DNA of 64,000 bases from Streptomyces sp. NBC_01255 (GTDB lineage: Bacteria > Actinomycetota > Actinomycetes > Streptomycetales > Streptomycetaceae): contig NZ_CP108474.1 in assembly GCF_036226445.1 (NCBI RefSeq), positions 2,852,001 through 2,916,000 on the forward strand, written 5' to 3'. Below are positions 36,337 through 45,070 of the stretch, piece after piece. A program made the translations under genes and the position numbers. The number at the start of each line of letters is the position of its first letter. Position 1 is the stretch's first letter. Below the pieces are notes generated by a model that worked only from the letters and a program-made list of their open reading frames with translations, searched no databases and was not told the origin of the DNA.

Positions 36337-37311
36337 ATGACCGCACGCTCCACGCGCTGTACGACCGCCGCCAAGACCCGCACGTCCCGTCTTGCCGCGG
36401 TCGCCGCCATCGCGGTCGCCGGCTCGATGCTGCTGACCGCCTGTGGCGACCAGACCGCGGGCGGCTCCGCGACCCCGACGAAGGACGGCGCCTCCGCCAA
36501 CACCGCGCCGCTGTTCTCGAAGCTCCCGGCCGACATCCAGAAGGCCGGCGTCATCAAGGTCGGCACGGATGCCACGTACGCCCCGATGGAGTTCAAGAAG
36601 GGCGCGGAGATCGTCGGCATCGACCCCGATGTCGCCGCCGCCCTGTCCAAGCAGCTCGGCGTGAAGTTCGAGTTCGAGAGCGGCACCTTCGACACCCTGC
36701 TCACCTCGATGACGACCGGCCGCACCAACGTCGTCATGTCCTCGATGACGGACACCAAGGCCCGCCAAGAGGGCCTGGACGACAAGGGCAAGAAGACCGG
36801 CGCCGGCGTCGACTTCGTCGACTACTTCTCCGCCTCCACCGGCATCCTGGTGAAGAAGGGCAACCCGGAGAACATCAAGTCCCTCGACGACCTGTGCGGC
36901 AAGAAGCTCGCGGTGCAGCGCGGCACGACGTACGAGCAGGCCGCCAAGGACCAGGCCGCCAAGTGCGAGAAGGACGGCAAGCCGAAGCTGACCTTCGAGT
37001 CGTACCCGACCGACGCCGAGGCGCAGACCCGCGTCAAGGCCGGCGGCGCGGTGGCCGACCTCAACGACTCGCCGGTCGCCGCCTACATCGCCCAGACGGC
37101 CGGTGGCGGCAACGACTTCGAGGCGATCGCCAACAAGACGGACGCGGGCCTCTTCGGCATCGCCGTCGACAAGAAGAACGTCCAGCTGCGGGACGCGCTC
37201 AAGGAAGCCCTCGACGCGGCCATCAAGGACGGCAGCTACAAGGCCGCCCTCGACAAGTGGAACGCCGGCGACGGCGCCATCCCCGCGGCCAAGATCAACG
37301 GCGGCTCCTGA
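36337..37311 (+). CDS. Polar amino-acid ABC transporter substrate-binding lipoprotein
   Basis: A 324-residue lipoprotein. The signal ends with lipobox LLTAC, so Cys36 becomes the lipidated N-terminus. The type II periplasmic fold of the polar amino-acid family follows: IKVGTDATYAPMEF, GIDPDVAAALSKQLGVKFEF and GRTNVVMSSMTDT. Arg and Asp residues that hold an alpha-amino acid are consistent with amino-acid substrates such as glutamate. It is the first gene of a three-gene importer (binding protein, permease, ATPase). The long upstream region suggests tight control. Confidence 0.9.
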   Translation: MTARSTRCTTAAKTRTSRLAAVAAIAVAGSMLLTACGDQTAGGSATPTKDGASANTAPLFSKLPADIQKAGVIKVGTDATYAPMEFKKGAEIVGIDPDVAAALSKQLGVKFEFESGTFDTLLTSMTTGRTNVVMSSMTDTKARQEGLDDKGKKTGAGVDFVDYFSASTGILVKKGNPENIKSLDDLCGKKLAVQRGTTYEQAAKDQAAKCEKDGKPKLTFESYPTDAEAQTRVKAGGAVADLNDSPVAAYIAQTAGGGNDFEAIANKTDAGLFGIAVDKKNVQLRDALKEALDAAIKDGSYKAALDKWNAGDGAIPAAKINGGS

Positions 37312-37342
37312 CCCTCTCCCGCAAGACTGAAGGGCAGTCGCT

Positions 37343-38281
37343 GTGACTGACAAGATCGACAAGGTTCCGGCCGGGGCTCCCGCCCCGGCGGGAGTCCCGC
37401 CGGAGGCCATCAAGGCCATTCCGGTCCGCCACTACGGGCGCTGGGTCGCCGGCGTCCTGGTGGTGGCCCTGCTGGTACTCCTCGGGTACGCCTTCTCCCA
37501 GGGCAACGTGCGCTGGGCGACCGTGCCGGAGAAGCTGTTCGACTCCACCATCCTGAGCGGCCTCTGGCACACCATCCTGATCAGCGTGGCCTCGATGGCC
37601 CTCGGTCTGGTGCTCGGCGTGCTGTTCGCCGTGATGCGCCTGTCGAAGAACCCGGTGACCAGTTCGGTCGCCTGGCTCTACATCTGGATCTTCCGCGGCA
37701 CGCCGGTCTACGTGCAGCTGCTCATCTGGTTCAGCCTCGCCCTGATCTTCCCGGTGTTCAACATCGGGTTCTACAAGGACGAGATGACCGATGTCATGAC
37801 CCCCTTCCTGGCCGCCCTGCTGGGCCTCGGCCTGAACGAGGGCGCGTACATGGCGGAGATCGTCCGGGCCGGCATCCAGTCGGTCGACGAGGGTCAGACG
37901 GAGGCCTCGCACGCCCTGGGCATGAGCCAGGCGAAGACCATGCGGCGTGTGGTGCTCCCGCAGTCGATGCGGGTGATCATCCCGCCGACCGGCAACGAGT
38001 TCATCAACATGCTGAAGACCTCTTCGCTGGTCGTGGCCGTGCAGTACCCGGATCTGCTGCGCGCCGCGCAGGACATCGCCTCGACCTCGTTCGCGGTCAT
38101 GGAGATGTTCTTCGTCGCTTCGATCTGGTACCTGATCCTGACCTCGGTGTTCAGCGTGGGCCAGTACTACCTGGAGCGGCACTACGCCCGCGGCTCCCTG
38201 CGGTCGCTGCCGCCCACGCCGTGGCAGAAGATCAAGGCGAACCTCTCCCGATTCTCCAACCGTGAGGCGGTGGCCAAGTGA
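37343..38281 (+). CDS. Polar amino-acid ABC transporter permease
   Basis: A 312-residue membrane protein. A Pro-rich cytosolic start is followed by a helix at about 35-58 and then the His/Glu/Gln-type permease core ([22 protein letters not shown]). The conserved loop with [33 protein letters not shown] contacts the ATPase. The C-terminus has two further helices. GTG 37343 has AAGGG upstream. It probably works as a homodimer, because only one permease gene is present. The stop overlaps the ATPase start. Confidence 0.93.
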   Translation: MTDKIDKVPAGAPAPAGVPPEAIKAIPVRHYGRWVAGVLVVALLVLLGYAFSQGNVRWATVPEKLFDSTILSGLWHTILISVASMALGLVLGVLFAVMRLSKNPVTSSVAWLYIWIFRGTPVYVQLLIWFSLALIFPVFNIGFYKDEMTDVMTPFLAALLGLGLNEGAYMAEIVRAGIQSVDEGQTEASHALGMSQAKTMRRVVLPQSMRVIIPPTGNEFINMLKTSSLVVAVQYPDLLRAAQDIASTSFAVMEMFFVASIWYLILTSVFSVGQYYLERHYARGSLRSLPPTPWQKIKANLSRFSNREAVAK

Positions 38282-39039
38282 CCGCGATGGTGAAGGCCGA
38301 GGGCGTCCACAAGTCCTACGGCGCCGCGCACATCCTCAAGGGCATCGACCTGGAGGTGCAGAACGGCGAGGTGTTCTGCCTGATCGGCCCGTCCGGTTCC
38401 GGCAAGTCCACCTTCCTGCGCTGCATCAACCACCTGGAGAAGATCAACTCCGGGCGCCTCTCGGTCGACGGCCAGCTGGTCGGGTACCGCCAGAAGGGCG
38501 ACAAGCTCTACGAGCTGAAGGACAGCGAGGTCGCGACCCAGCGCCGGGACATCGGCATGGTCTTCCAGCGCTTCAACCTGTTCCCGCACATGACGGCCCT
38601 GGGCAATGTCATGGAAGCGCCGATCCAGGTCAAGGGCGAGTCCAAGGCCGTGGCCCGCGAGCGGGCCGAGCGGCTGCTGGACCGGGTCGGCCTGGCCGAC
38701 AAGGCCGGGAACTACCCCACGCAGCTCTCCGGCGGCCAGCAGCAGCGCGTCGCCATCGCCCGCGCGCTGGCGATGGAGCCGAAGCTGATGCTCTTCGACG
38801 AGCCCACCTCGGCTCTCGACCCCGAGCTGGTCGGTGACGTCCTCGACGTCATGCGCGACCTGGCCGAGTCGGGCATGACCATGGTCGTCGTCACCCACGA
38901 GATGGGCTTCGCCCGCGAGGTGGGCGACTCGCTGGTCTTCATGGACGGCGGCGTGGTGGTCGAGTCGGGCCACCCGCGGGACGTCCTGGGCAACCCGCAG
39001 CACGACCGGACGAAGGCGTTCCTGTCCAAGGTGCTCTGA
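38278..39039 (+). CDS. Polar amino-acid ABC transporter ATPase
   Basis: A 253-residue ATPase of the GlnQ/HisP group. Walker A is GPSGSGKST, the Q-loop [12 protein letters not shown], the signature [15 protein letters not shown], Walker [15 protein letters not shown] and the switch His in VVTHEMG. GTG 38278 overlaps the permease stop; ATG 38287 is an alternative. An excellent terminator ends the operon ten bases after the stop. Confidence 0.95.
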   Translation: MTAMVKAEGVHKSYGAAHILKGIDLEVQNGEVFCLIGPSGSGKSTFLRCINHLEKINSGRLSVDGQLVGYRQKGDKLYELKDSEVATQRRDIGMVFQRFNLFPHMTALGNVMEAPIQVKGESKAVARERAERLLDRVGLADKAGNYPTQLSGGQQQRVAIARALAMEPKLMLFDEPTSALDPELVGDVLDVMRDLAESGMTMVVVTHEMGFAREVGDSLVFMDGGVVVESGHPRDVLGNPQHDRTKAFLSKVL

Positions 39040-39048
39040 GACGCACGA

Positions 39049-39093
39049 GGGAAGGGGCGGTACGGGGTCACCCGTACCGCCCCTTCCCTCTTT
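39049..39093 (+). terminator. Terminator of the amino-acid ABC operon
   Basis: A perfect 18-base stem (39049-39066 with 39071-39088) and four-base loop GTCA is followed by TCTTT. It is one of the strongest terminators in the window. Confidence 0.92.
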
Positions 39094-39104
39094 CGGGTTA
39101 CCGG

Positions 39105-39854
39105 CTACTTCACCGCGAGGAGCAGGGTGTCGGAGGGCGACGCCCACACCGGGCGGGCCTCGCCGAAACCGGCGGCGCGGAGGGTCTCCGCGTGCCAGCG
39201 TGCGGAGGGCATGTCGCCGTCGGCGTGCTCGCCGTAGATCTCGAAGCGGCGGGCGGTGGGCTCGGCGAGGGCCGGGTCCTTCGCGGCCTCGGCCCACCAG
39301 GCGGCCCAGTCCAGGGCGCCGTCGGCCTTGGCCCGGTCCATGACGGCGTGCCGGTGCGCCCGCTCGGCGGCGTTGATGCGGGGCGTGCTCTCGTCGATCA
39401 TGTGGTCGGCGTTCATGAAGACGCCGCCGTCGCGGACGAGACCGGCGACCTGCCCGTAGAGGGCGGTCAGGGGCTCGGTGTGGAGCCAGTGGAGCGCGGT
39501 GGCGGTGAGGACGGCGTCGTACGAGTCGTGGGGCAGCCGCGCGGTCCAGGCGGGGTCCTTGAGGTCGGCGGTCACGAAGGTGACGCGCTCGTCGCCGGAG
39601 AAGTACCCCTCGGCGATGGCCAGGAGAGCGGGATCCAGATCGACACCGGTACTGGTCGCCTCCGGGAACCTCCGGAGGAGCCGATCCGTGATACTTCCCG
39701 TACCGCACGCGAGGTCGAGCACGCGGGGCTTCGGTCCCACCACGGCCTCGACCATGTCGAGCATCACCCGGAACCGCTCCTCACGGTCCGGCATGTACCA
39801 CTCCTGCTGACGGTCCCAGCTCTGCTGCCAGCCCGCCCAGTCGGTTCCGGTCAT
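39105..39854 (-). CDS. SAM-dependent class I methyltransferase
   Basis: A 249-residue enzyme. Motif I is VLDLACGTGSITDRLL (about residues 43-58), then the acidic STGVDLDPALL, motif II-like VTFVTADLKD and YDAVLTATALHWLH. Substrate residues are not conserved with any family I can name. The C-terminal cap contains MPSARWHAETLRAAGFGEARPVW. ATG 39854 is preferred because GGGGAGGG lies eight bases upstream; a longer frame to 39923 exists. Confidence 0.87.
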   Translation of the reverse strand: MTGTDWAGWQQSWDRQQEWYMPDREERFRVMLDMVEAVVGPKPRVLDLACGTGSITDRLLRRFPEATSTGVDLDPALLAIAEGYFSGDERVTFVTADLKDPAWTARLPHDSYDAVLTATALHWLHTEPLTALYGQVAGLVRDGGVFMNADHMIDESTPRINAAERAHRHAVMDRAKADGALDWAAWWAEAAKDPALAEPTARRFEIYGEHADGDMPSARWHAETLRAAGFGEARPVWASPSDTLLLAVK

Positions 39855-39948
39855 CGCCGTACCCTCCCCGCTTCGTAATACCCTCATAGGGGACACAGGC
39901 GTTACCCCTTCCGACCGAGACACTAGACCGCCGGAGTAAGGACTACAA

Positions 39949-40578
39949 GTGGAACTGGCCTATTACTCGGATTACGCCGTTCGTCTCGTCAACACCGAGG
40001 AGCCGGCCCGCAACAAGGACGCCCTGACCTCCGTCGAGGTGATCCGGGAGCTCTTCGGCCCGGCCACCCAGATGGCCCGGCGGGCGACCGACTCCGACGT
40101 GACCCGCTTCCGGTCGGTGCGCACCCGCCTGCGGGCCGTCTTCACCGCGGCCGACGAGGGCGACCACACCGGGGCCGTGGACCTGCTGAACTCCCTGCTC
40201 CTGGAGTTCCCGGTCAGCCCGCAGATCTCGGGCCACGACACCCTCGACGAGGACGGCCGGCCCCGCTGGCACATGCACCTCGCCGACCACCCCTCGAACG
40301 CGACCGCGGGCTACGCGGCGATCGCGGCGATGGGGCTCGCCTTCCACCTGACGGAGTTCGGCGCGGACCGGCTCGGCCTGTGCCAGGCGCCGCCCTGCCG
40401 CAACGCCTACCTCGACACCTCCACCAACCGCTCCCGCCGCTACTGCTCGGACCGCTGCGCGACCCGGGCCAACGTGGCCGCCTACCGGGCCCGCAAGCGC
40501 CTGGAGGCCGAGCGGTCCGACCACACGGGCCTGACCGAGGAGAAGAGCCAGGAGAGCACCACCCAGGCCGACCGCTGA
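39949..40578 (+). CDS. CGNR zinc-finger protein (putative transcription regulator)
   Basis: A 209-residue protein. The N-terminal domain (about 1-140) resembles the ABATE stress-response fold of CGNR proteins. The C-terminal finger CQAPPCRNAYLDTSTNRSRRYCSDRCATR has cysteines at x4 and x3 spacing and a basic centre typical of CGNR-type DNA binding. GTG 39949 follows AAGGA by six bases. Its last 97 bases overlap the 3' end of sodX on the other strand. Confidence 0.85.
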   Translation: MELAYYSDYAVRLVNTEEPARNKDALTSVEVIRELFGPATQMARRATDSDVTRFRSVRTRLRAVFTAADEGDHTGAVDLLNSLLLEFPVSPQISGHDTLDEDGRPRWHMHLADHPSNATAGYAAIAAMGLAFHLTEFGADRLGLCQAPPCRNAYLDTSTNRSRRYCSDRCATRANVAAYRARKRLEAERSDHTGLTEEKSQESTTQADR

Positions 40579-40916
40579 CGCCCCGGCGTCACCGGCCGGT
40601 ACCGCGCCCGCACCCGCCCGAGAACCAGCTCGGGCGGTACGGCCCCGAAGACCCGACTGTCCCCCTCGGCGTCCGGATTGTCGCCCAGCACCCACCAGCC
40701 GCCGTCACGTCGCTCGATCAGCCGCTTCACGATGAGCAGATCCTGCTGGAGCGGATGCCGCAGCACGGCGACGGCGCCGGGCCGCAACCGGGCGCCGTAG
40801 CGCACGAGCAGCTGATCGCCGTGGAGCAGCGTGGGCACCATCGACACCCCCGTGACCTCGGCGATCCCGAACGGCGCCCCGGCCGCACCCACGCGCTCCG
40901 GTCCCGCTTCCCTCAT
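40482..40916 (-). CDS. sodX: Nickel superoxide dismutase maturation protease (S26 type)
   Basis: A 144-residue signal-peptidase-like protease. The nucleophile Ser is in EVTGVSMVPTLLHGDQ (about residue 25), the general base Lys in LIVKRLIERR and the closing motif is GDNPDAEGDSRVFGAV. In Streptomyces such proteins cleave the leader of NiSOD to free the nickel-binding N-terminus. sodN lies divergently only 175 bases away, supporting the assignment. ATG 40916 has GGGAG five bases upstream. The last 32 codons are antisense to the CGNR gene, giving a basic tail beyond the usual S26 end. Confidence 0.88.
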   Translation of the reverse strand: MREAGPERVGAAGAPFGIAEVTGVSMVPTLLHGDQLLVRYGARLRPGAVAVLRHPLQQDLLIVKRLIERRDGGWWVLGDNPDAEGDSRVFGAVPPELVLGRVRARYRPVTPGRQRSAWVVLSWLFSSVRPVWSDRSASRRLRAR

Positions 40917-41035
40917 CCGCACTCCCGACCCACGCGCCGACGCGCCTCGTCGACCCGTCTCGTCCACTCGTACACGAGTCCCATGGTGACCCTGGACTTT
41001 TGACCTAAGCCCCAGGGGGCGCCCGCGAAAACGCC

Positions 41036-41066
41036 CTTCTCACCGAGTAATGTCCCACCTGAGAAG
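41036..41066 (+). promoter_or_regulatory. Inverted repeat in the sodN leader region
   Basis: CTTCTCA (41036-41042) and TGAGAAG (41060-41066) form a seven-base inverted repeat 25 bases before the sodN start. In S. coelicolor a sodF-derived small RNA pairs with the sodN 5' end, so this region is a candidate for such control. Confidence 0.4.
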
Positions 41067-41090
41067 ACGATCACGAGGAAGGACGGCTCA

Positions 41091-41486
41091 ATGCTCTCCC
41101 GCCTGTTTGCCCCCAAGGTGAAGGTCAGCGCCCACTGCGACCTCCCGTGCGGCGTGTACGACCCGGCCCAGGCCCGCATCGAGGCCGAGTCGGTCAAGGC
41201 TGTTCAGGAGAAGTACCTGGCGAACGAGGACGCGCACTTCCGTGCCCGTGCCACGGTCATCAAGGAGCAGCGCGCGGAGCTCGCGAAGCACCACGTCTCG
41301 GTGCTCTGGAGCGACTACTTCAAGGCCCCGCACTTCGAGAAGTACCCCGAGCTCAACCAGCTGGTCAACGACACCCTGAAGGCCCTCTCGGCCGCCAAGG
41401 CGTCGACCGACCCGAAGACGGGCGAGAAGGCGCTGGAGCTCATCGCCGAGATCGACCGCATTTTCTGGGAGACGAAGAAGGCCTGA
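41091..41486 (+). CDS. sodN: Nickel superoxide dismutase
   Basis: A 131-residue precursor. The first 14 residues (MLSRLFAPKVKVSA) form the propeptide. Mature NiSOD starts HCDLPCGVYD, the nickel hook in which His1, Cys2 and Cys6 bind the metal. The rest is a four-helix bundle of the usual 117-residue length; active enzymes are homohexamers that dismutate superoxide. ATG 41091 has GAGGAAGGA upstream. Maturation should depend on SodX encoded divergently next door. In Streptomyces, sodN is favoured under nickel sufficiency. Confidence 0.98.
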   Translation: MLSRLFAPKVKVSAHCDLPCGVYDPAQARIEAESVKAVQEKYLANEDAHFRARATVIKEQRAELAKHHVSVLWSDYFKAPHFEKYPELNQLVNDTLKALSAAKASTDPKTGEKALELIAEIDRIFWETKKA

Positions 41487-41660
41487 CCCCTGGTCACGCC
41501 TCAGGGCCGGCGGGTCTTCCCGCTCGCCCGGCTTCCCGGTCCGCACCCGGTCCGCAGGCCGCCGTACACGGCGTCCATGGCGGTCCGGGTGCGGTCTTTT
41601 CCGGCCAGTCTTCTTGCCGGAAGGCGGCCACCGGGGAGACCGCCCCCGATACTTCGGGTC

Positions 41661-42116
41661 ATGACGGTGGAGAGAGCAATGCGCTGGGCGGTGGCCGCGG
41701 CGACGTCGGCGGCCGTGGTGACGGCCGCAGGGTGCGGCCAAGAGCGGCCGGTGTGCACCTTGATCGGTGCGGAATCCCAGGTGCATGTCGTCTGGGATAC
41801 GGCGCACTTCCCCGTCGACGCCCGGTACCGGCTCTGCGCCGACGAGGTCTGCCGGGACGGACAGGGGCAGCAGGGCGGCCCCCTCGGGACGTTCAACCTG
41901 CTCCTGCCCGAGGCCACGGGAGAGCAGCGGGTGGCCGTGCGCTTCCGGGCCACCGACCCGGCCGATGGCCGACGCCTCTACGACCGCACCGCCCAGGTCA
42001 CGCTGCGGAAGGTCACACCCAACGGCGAGCGGTGCGGGCCCGTGGTCTGGCAGGCCGGCCTCCGGGCCGATCCGGAGCGGGGTCTGGTCGACGCCCGCCC
42101 GGCCGACACCCGCTGA
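41661..42116 (+). CDS. Small secreted lipoprotein of unknown function
   Basis: A 151-residue exported protein. The signal helix WAVAAATSAAVVTAAG ends in AAGC, a lipobox with Cys25. The mature part is a predicted beta-rich domain (SQVHVVWDTAHF, YRLCADEVC, GTFNLLLPEA, VAVRFRATDP) with further cysteine pairs. No family is recognised. ATG 41661 follows GATACT by seven bases, a leaderless pattern. It ends just before a palindromic repeat. Confidence 0.68.
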   Translation: MTVERAMRWAVAAATSAAVVTAAGCGQERPVCTLIGAESQVHVVWDTAHFPVDARYRLCADEVCRDGQGQQGGPLGTFNLLLPEATGEQRVAVRFRATDPADGRRLYDRTAQVTLRKVTPNGERCGPVVWQAGLRADPERGLVDARPADTR

Positions 42117-42120
42117 GCGT

Positions 42121-42173
42121 CCTAGGGCCTGTCCGCCGCGACCCCGGCCATGATCCGCCGGACAGGCCCTAGG
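42121..42173. repeat. Palindromic repeat element, complete copy
   Basis: The element begins CCTAGGGCCTGTCCGCCG and ends in the mirror arm 42156-42173, 17 of 18 bases matching. Its right 32 bases are nearly identical to 3860-3891. It lies between convergent genes, and its right tip supplies the TAG stop of the GNAT gene. Confidence 0.8.
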
Positions 42174-42696
42174 CCGGGTCCACCGGAAGGGTGTAGCGGC
42201 GCTTCTCCTTGGACGTCGCGCCCAGGCGGTCGTAGAAGCGGATCGCCCCCTCGTTCCAGGCGGGGGTCTGCCACTGGATCTCCGTCAGGCCCAGGGCGCG
42301 TGCCTCCGCGTGGACGGCGTCGACCAGGAGCGGGCCGAGGCCGTGGCCCCGGGCCGTGGACGTGAGGTAGAGGCAGTCCATGTGGAGGTACGCGACGCCG
42401 TCCCAGGTGGAGAGTTCGGGCGCGCAGGTGGCGTAGCCCGCGAGGCTCCCGTCCGGGAGTTCGGCGACCAGGCAGCGGAGGCGGGGCACCTCGCCGCCGG
42501 GCCCCGCCGGTCCGTGCGACGCGCCGCCGGGCCCGTCGAAGAGGAGGCCCGCCAGGCGGGTCGCGAGGCCCGGGGCCGGGGGTGCCGCCTTCTCGTACTC
42601 GGCGTGTTCGGCGACGAGTTCGACGACCCGCCCCAGGTCTTCCGCGCGGGCGCGGCGCACCGCGGCCCTTCCGCCTTCACCGTCACGATCGCTCAT
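42169..42696 (-). CDS. GNAT family N-acetyltransferase
   Basis: A 175-residue enzyme. GNAT motif A is LYLTSTARGHGLGPLLVDAVHAEARALG (Arg-x-x-Gly-x-Gly type, about residues 115-135) and motif B is IQWQTPAWNEGAIRFYDRLGAT. The first part matches diamine-type acetyltransferases (VRRARAEDLGRVVELVAEHAEYEKAA). The acceptor is not known. ATG 42696 overlaps the stop of the LysR-type gene (ATGA), so they form one transcript. The final TAG stop lies inside a palindromic repeat element. Confidence 0.88.
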   Translation of the reverse strand: MSDRDGEGGRAAVRRARAEDLGRVVELVAEHAEYEKAAPPAPGLATRLAGLLFDGPGGASHGPAGPGGEVPRLRCLVAELPDGSLAGYATCAPELSTWDGVAYLHMDCLYLTSTARGHGLGPLLVDAVHAEARALGLTEIQWQTPAWNEGAIRFYDRLGATSKEKRRYTLPVDPA

Positions 42697-43661
42697 ACGG
42701 CCATCATGCACGGCCCCACCGACGCTCCGGCGGCCGCGCCCTGGCGCCGTAGCCATTCGCGGTACGGGGTGGCGCGCAGGGCCGCTTCGCGATAGGCGGC
42801 GGCGAGCTCCGCGTACAGCGTGTCCAGGGCCGTCCCCGGGCGCGCGTACAGCAGCAGCCGGACCGCCAGCGGGTCGCCGCGCAGCGGCCGGATCGCCATG
42901 TCCTCGCGGGGGACCGAGGTCGGCTGGCAGGGGGCGACGGCCTCGCCGAGGACGATGAGGGAGGCGGCCGTGTGGTAGTCGCCGTGGAGCAGCGGCGGGT
43001 CGATGCCGGCGGCGGCGAGGACCCGCCGGAGGCCGTCCCATTCGCCGTCCACGGTCGGATCGACCATCCAGTGGTCGCGGGCGAGGTCGGCGAGGTCGAC
43101 GACGGGGCTCGCGGCGGCGGGGTGGTCGCGGGCCATGGAGACGAACTGCGGTTCGCGGGCGACCAGGACCCGCCGCTGAAGCCCCTCGGGGACCCGTAGG
43201 GGGCAGCCCTCGACCTCGTGGACGAAGGCCACGTCGAGCTGGCCCGCGGCGACCGTGTTCAGCAGCGTGTGGGCGGAGACGTCCATGCGGAGGCCGACGT
43301 CCGTGCCGGGCAGGCGCTGGCGGAGTCGGCGCAGCCAGCCGGGGAGCGCACGGCTGGCGGTGGAGCCGACGCGGAGTCCGGGGCCCTCGGTGCGGGCGAC
43401 CGCGGCCCGGGTCTCGGTGACCAGCGCGGCCATGTCCGCGACCAGGGGGCGGGCCCGGCTGAGCACGGAGCGGCCGAGCGGGGTGGGCAGGCAGCCGGTG
43501 CGGCCGCGGGAGAAGAGCTCGGCGCCCAGGGAGTTCTCGATCCGGCGCAGTTGGGTGGTCAACGAGGGCTGGCTCATGCCCAGTTGCCGCGCCGCCTTGT
43601 GCAGGCTGCCCGCGTCCGCGATGGCGCAGAGCGCGCGCAGATGTCTCACCTCCAGCTCCAT
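42693..43661 (-). CDS. LysR family regulator, SnpR-like activator of the small protease
   Basis: A 322-residue LysR protein. The N-terminal helix-turn-helix is [48 protein letters not shown] (about 2-50). The effector domain resembles SnpR/MprR proteins that activate the divergent small neutral protease gene in S. lividans and S. coelicolor, and here the target snapalysin gene is divergent with 185 bases between. ATG 43661 is chosen over an upstream extension. It is co-transcribed with a GNAT gene. Confidence 0.87.
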   Translation of the reverse strand: MELEVRHLRALCAIADAGSLHKAARQLGMSQPSLTTQLRRIENSLGAELFSRGRTGCLPTPLGRSVLSRARPLVADMAALVTETRAAVARTEGPGLRVGSTASRALPGWLRRLRQRLPGTDVGLRMDVSAHTLLNTVAAGQLDVAFVHEVEGCPLRVPEGLQRRVLVAREPQFVSMARDHPAAASPVVDLADLARDHWMVDPTVDGEWDGLRRVLAAAGIDPPLLHGDYHTAASLIVLGEAVAPCQPTSVPREDMAIRPLRGDPLAVRLLLYARPGTALDTLYAELAAAYREAALRATPYREWLRRQGAAAGASVGPCMMAV

Positions 43662-43719
43662 GCCCCGAGGGTAGGGCGGCGACCTGTGTCGCACCAGACA
43701 GCCGGAGCGCGTCAAATAC

Positions 43720-43789
43720 CTTGCTTTGCAAGGCAGTTGGCGTCATCGAGCAGGGTGATGTGGGCGGGCTATCGGCAGTTGACATCATC
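43720..43789. promoter_or_regulatory. LysR binding region of snapalysin promoter
   Basis: A perfect palindrome CTTGCTTTGCAAG (43720-43732) abuts a direct repeat, GGCAGTTGGCGTCATC (43732-43747) and GGCAGTTGACATCATC (43774-43789). The repeat period is 42 bases, four helical turns. This layout suits a LysR tetramer bound at recognition and activation sites. Confidence 0.6.
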
Positions 43790-43846
43790 CCCACGCGCCC
43801 CGGCTTCCCCGAGACTCTCTCCGACCCCCTACAGGAGGAGCCCCCC

Positions 43847-44497
43847 ATGCGTCACCCCAAGGTCCTCAACTCCGTACTGACCGCCGCCCTCGGCCTCGGT
43901 CTCGCCGCCTCGCTCGGTACGGCTCCGGCGGCGGCTGTCGGTACGGCTCCGGCGGCCGCTCCCGCAGCCGTGGCGTACGCCGGTTCGGCCGAGGACGCCA
44001 AGGCCAACAAGGCGTTCTTCGAGGCCGTCGTGAAGTCGGTGGCGAAGAAGCGGGCCGCCAACCCGGGCGCGGCCGCCGTCACCGTCGTCTACAGCGCGTC
44101 CAACGCGCCGAGCTTCCGTACCCAGATCGCCCGCTCCACCCAGATATGGAACAGCTCGGTGGTGAACGTCCGGCTCGTCGAGGGCAGCAACCCGGACTTC
44201 CGGTACTACGAGGGCAACGACTCCCGTGGCTCGTACGCGAGCACCGACGGCCACGGCAGCGGCTACATCTTCCTCGACTACCGGCAGAACCAGCAGTACA
44301 ACTCCACCCGGGTGACCGCCCACGAGACCGGGCACGTCCTCGGTCTGCCGGACCACTACAGCGGGCCGTGCAGCGAGCTGATGTCGGGCGGCGGCCCCGG
44401 CACGTCCTGCCAGAACGCCCAGCCGAACGCCCAGGAGCGCTCCCGCGTCGACCAGCTGTGGCGGAACGGGCTCGCCACCGCGTTCAAGGCTTCCTGA
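43847..44497 (+). CDS. snpA: Snapalysin (small secreted zinc metalloprotease, M7)
   Basis: A 216-residue precursor. The signal peptide (about 1-30) and a propeptide precede the mature protease from about residue 75. The zinc site [11 protein letters not shown] (His159, Glu160, His163, Asp169) is the short HExxHxxGxxD pattern of family M7, the smallest metalloproteases known, here with the Met-turn at about residue 179. One disulphide is likely (Cys175 and the C-terminal-side Cys in GTSCQNAQ). ATG 43847 has AGGAGGAG upstream. A divergent LysR gene controls it. A strong terminator follows. Confidence 0.95.
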   Translation: MRHPKVLNSVLTAALGLGLAASLGTAPAAAVGTAPAAAPAAVAYAGSAEDAKANKAFFEAVVKSVAKKRAANPGAAAVTVVYSASNAPSFRTQIARSTQIWNSSVVNVRLVEGSNPDFRYYEGNDSRGSYASTDGHGSGYIFLDYRQNQQYNSTRVTAHETGHVLGLPDHYSGPCSELMSGGGPGTSCQNAQPNAQERSRVDQLWRNGLATAFKAS

Positions 44498-44545
44498 CCC
44501 CAGGAGGCGCGTCCGTACGCGCACGAATCCGCACGCGTACGAAGA

Positions 44546-44578
44546 GGACGGCGGCGCCCGCGAGGGGCGCCGCCGTCC
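44546..44578 (+). terminator. Terminator after snapalysin gene
   Basis: GGACGGCGGCGCCC pairs with GGGCGCCGCCGTCC over 14 bases around a five-base loop, 48 bases beyond the stop codon and before the convergent gene ends. Confidence 0.85.
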
Positions 44579-44608
44579 GGCGTTCGGGTGGGGTTCGGGA
44601 CCCGGGTG

Positions 44609-45028
44609 TCAGGCCGCCTGCAGCAGACGGCGGCCGAAGTCGGCGCCGGGCGGGAGCTGGCGCCGGACCCGGTCGAGCGCCCCGTCGAAGTCACCTCCGG
44701 CGACGCACGATTCGAAGGCGGCGCCACCGTAGTGGAGCGTCAGGCTCAGGTCCGAGCGCTCACCGAGCGTCAGCAGACAGCTCAGGGTGGCCTGCTGGGC
44801 CACGCCGTCCATGACGACGGGGAGCGGCAGGTCCCACTCCAGGACGCAGCCGCCGAGGGCCTGCCCGCCGCTCTCGGCGGCGCTGAGCGCGGCGAAGGTC
44901 GCGCCCGTGTACTCGACCCCCCTGATCCGGGTGGCGACGTGCCGCCCGGTGGCCGTGATGACGATCGCTTCCGCGCCGCTGCGGTCCCGGTACCAGCCGG
45001 TCCAGACTTCTGTCGACTCCGATGACAT
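44609..45028 (-). CDS. Conserved hypothetical protein (DUF6304-like)
   Basis: A 139-residue cytosolic protein without membrane segments. It contains VWTGWYRDRSGAEAIVITATGRHVATRIRGVEYTGATFAALS and DLSLTLHYGGAAFES, resembling a beta-sheet domain found in actinomycetes with no assigned function. ATG 45028 lies six bases after TACAGT and lacks a ribosome site, so the mRNA is probably leaderless. It is divided from the next minus-strand gene by 42 bases. Confidence 0.65.
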   Translation of the reverse strand: MSSESTEVWTGWYRDRSGAEAIVITATGRHVATRIRGVEYTGATFAALSAAESGGQALGGCVLEWDLPLPVVMDGVAQQATLSCLLTLGERSDLSLTLHYGGAAFESCVAGGDFDGALDRVRRQLPPGADFGRRLLQAA

Positions 45029-45070
45029 GCGCGGACTGTAGCGGTATGACCGGCTCCGGCGCGCGGCCGG

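Noticed and set aside
36011..36340. A 109-codon frame in the amino-acid importer leader
   Set aside because: No ribosome site, atypical codon use and overlap with the start of the binding-protein gene.
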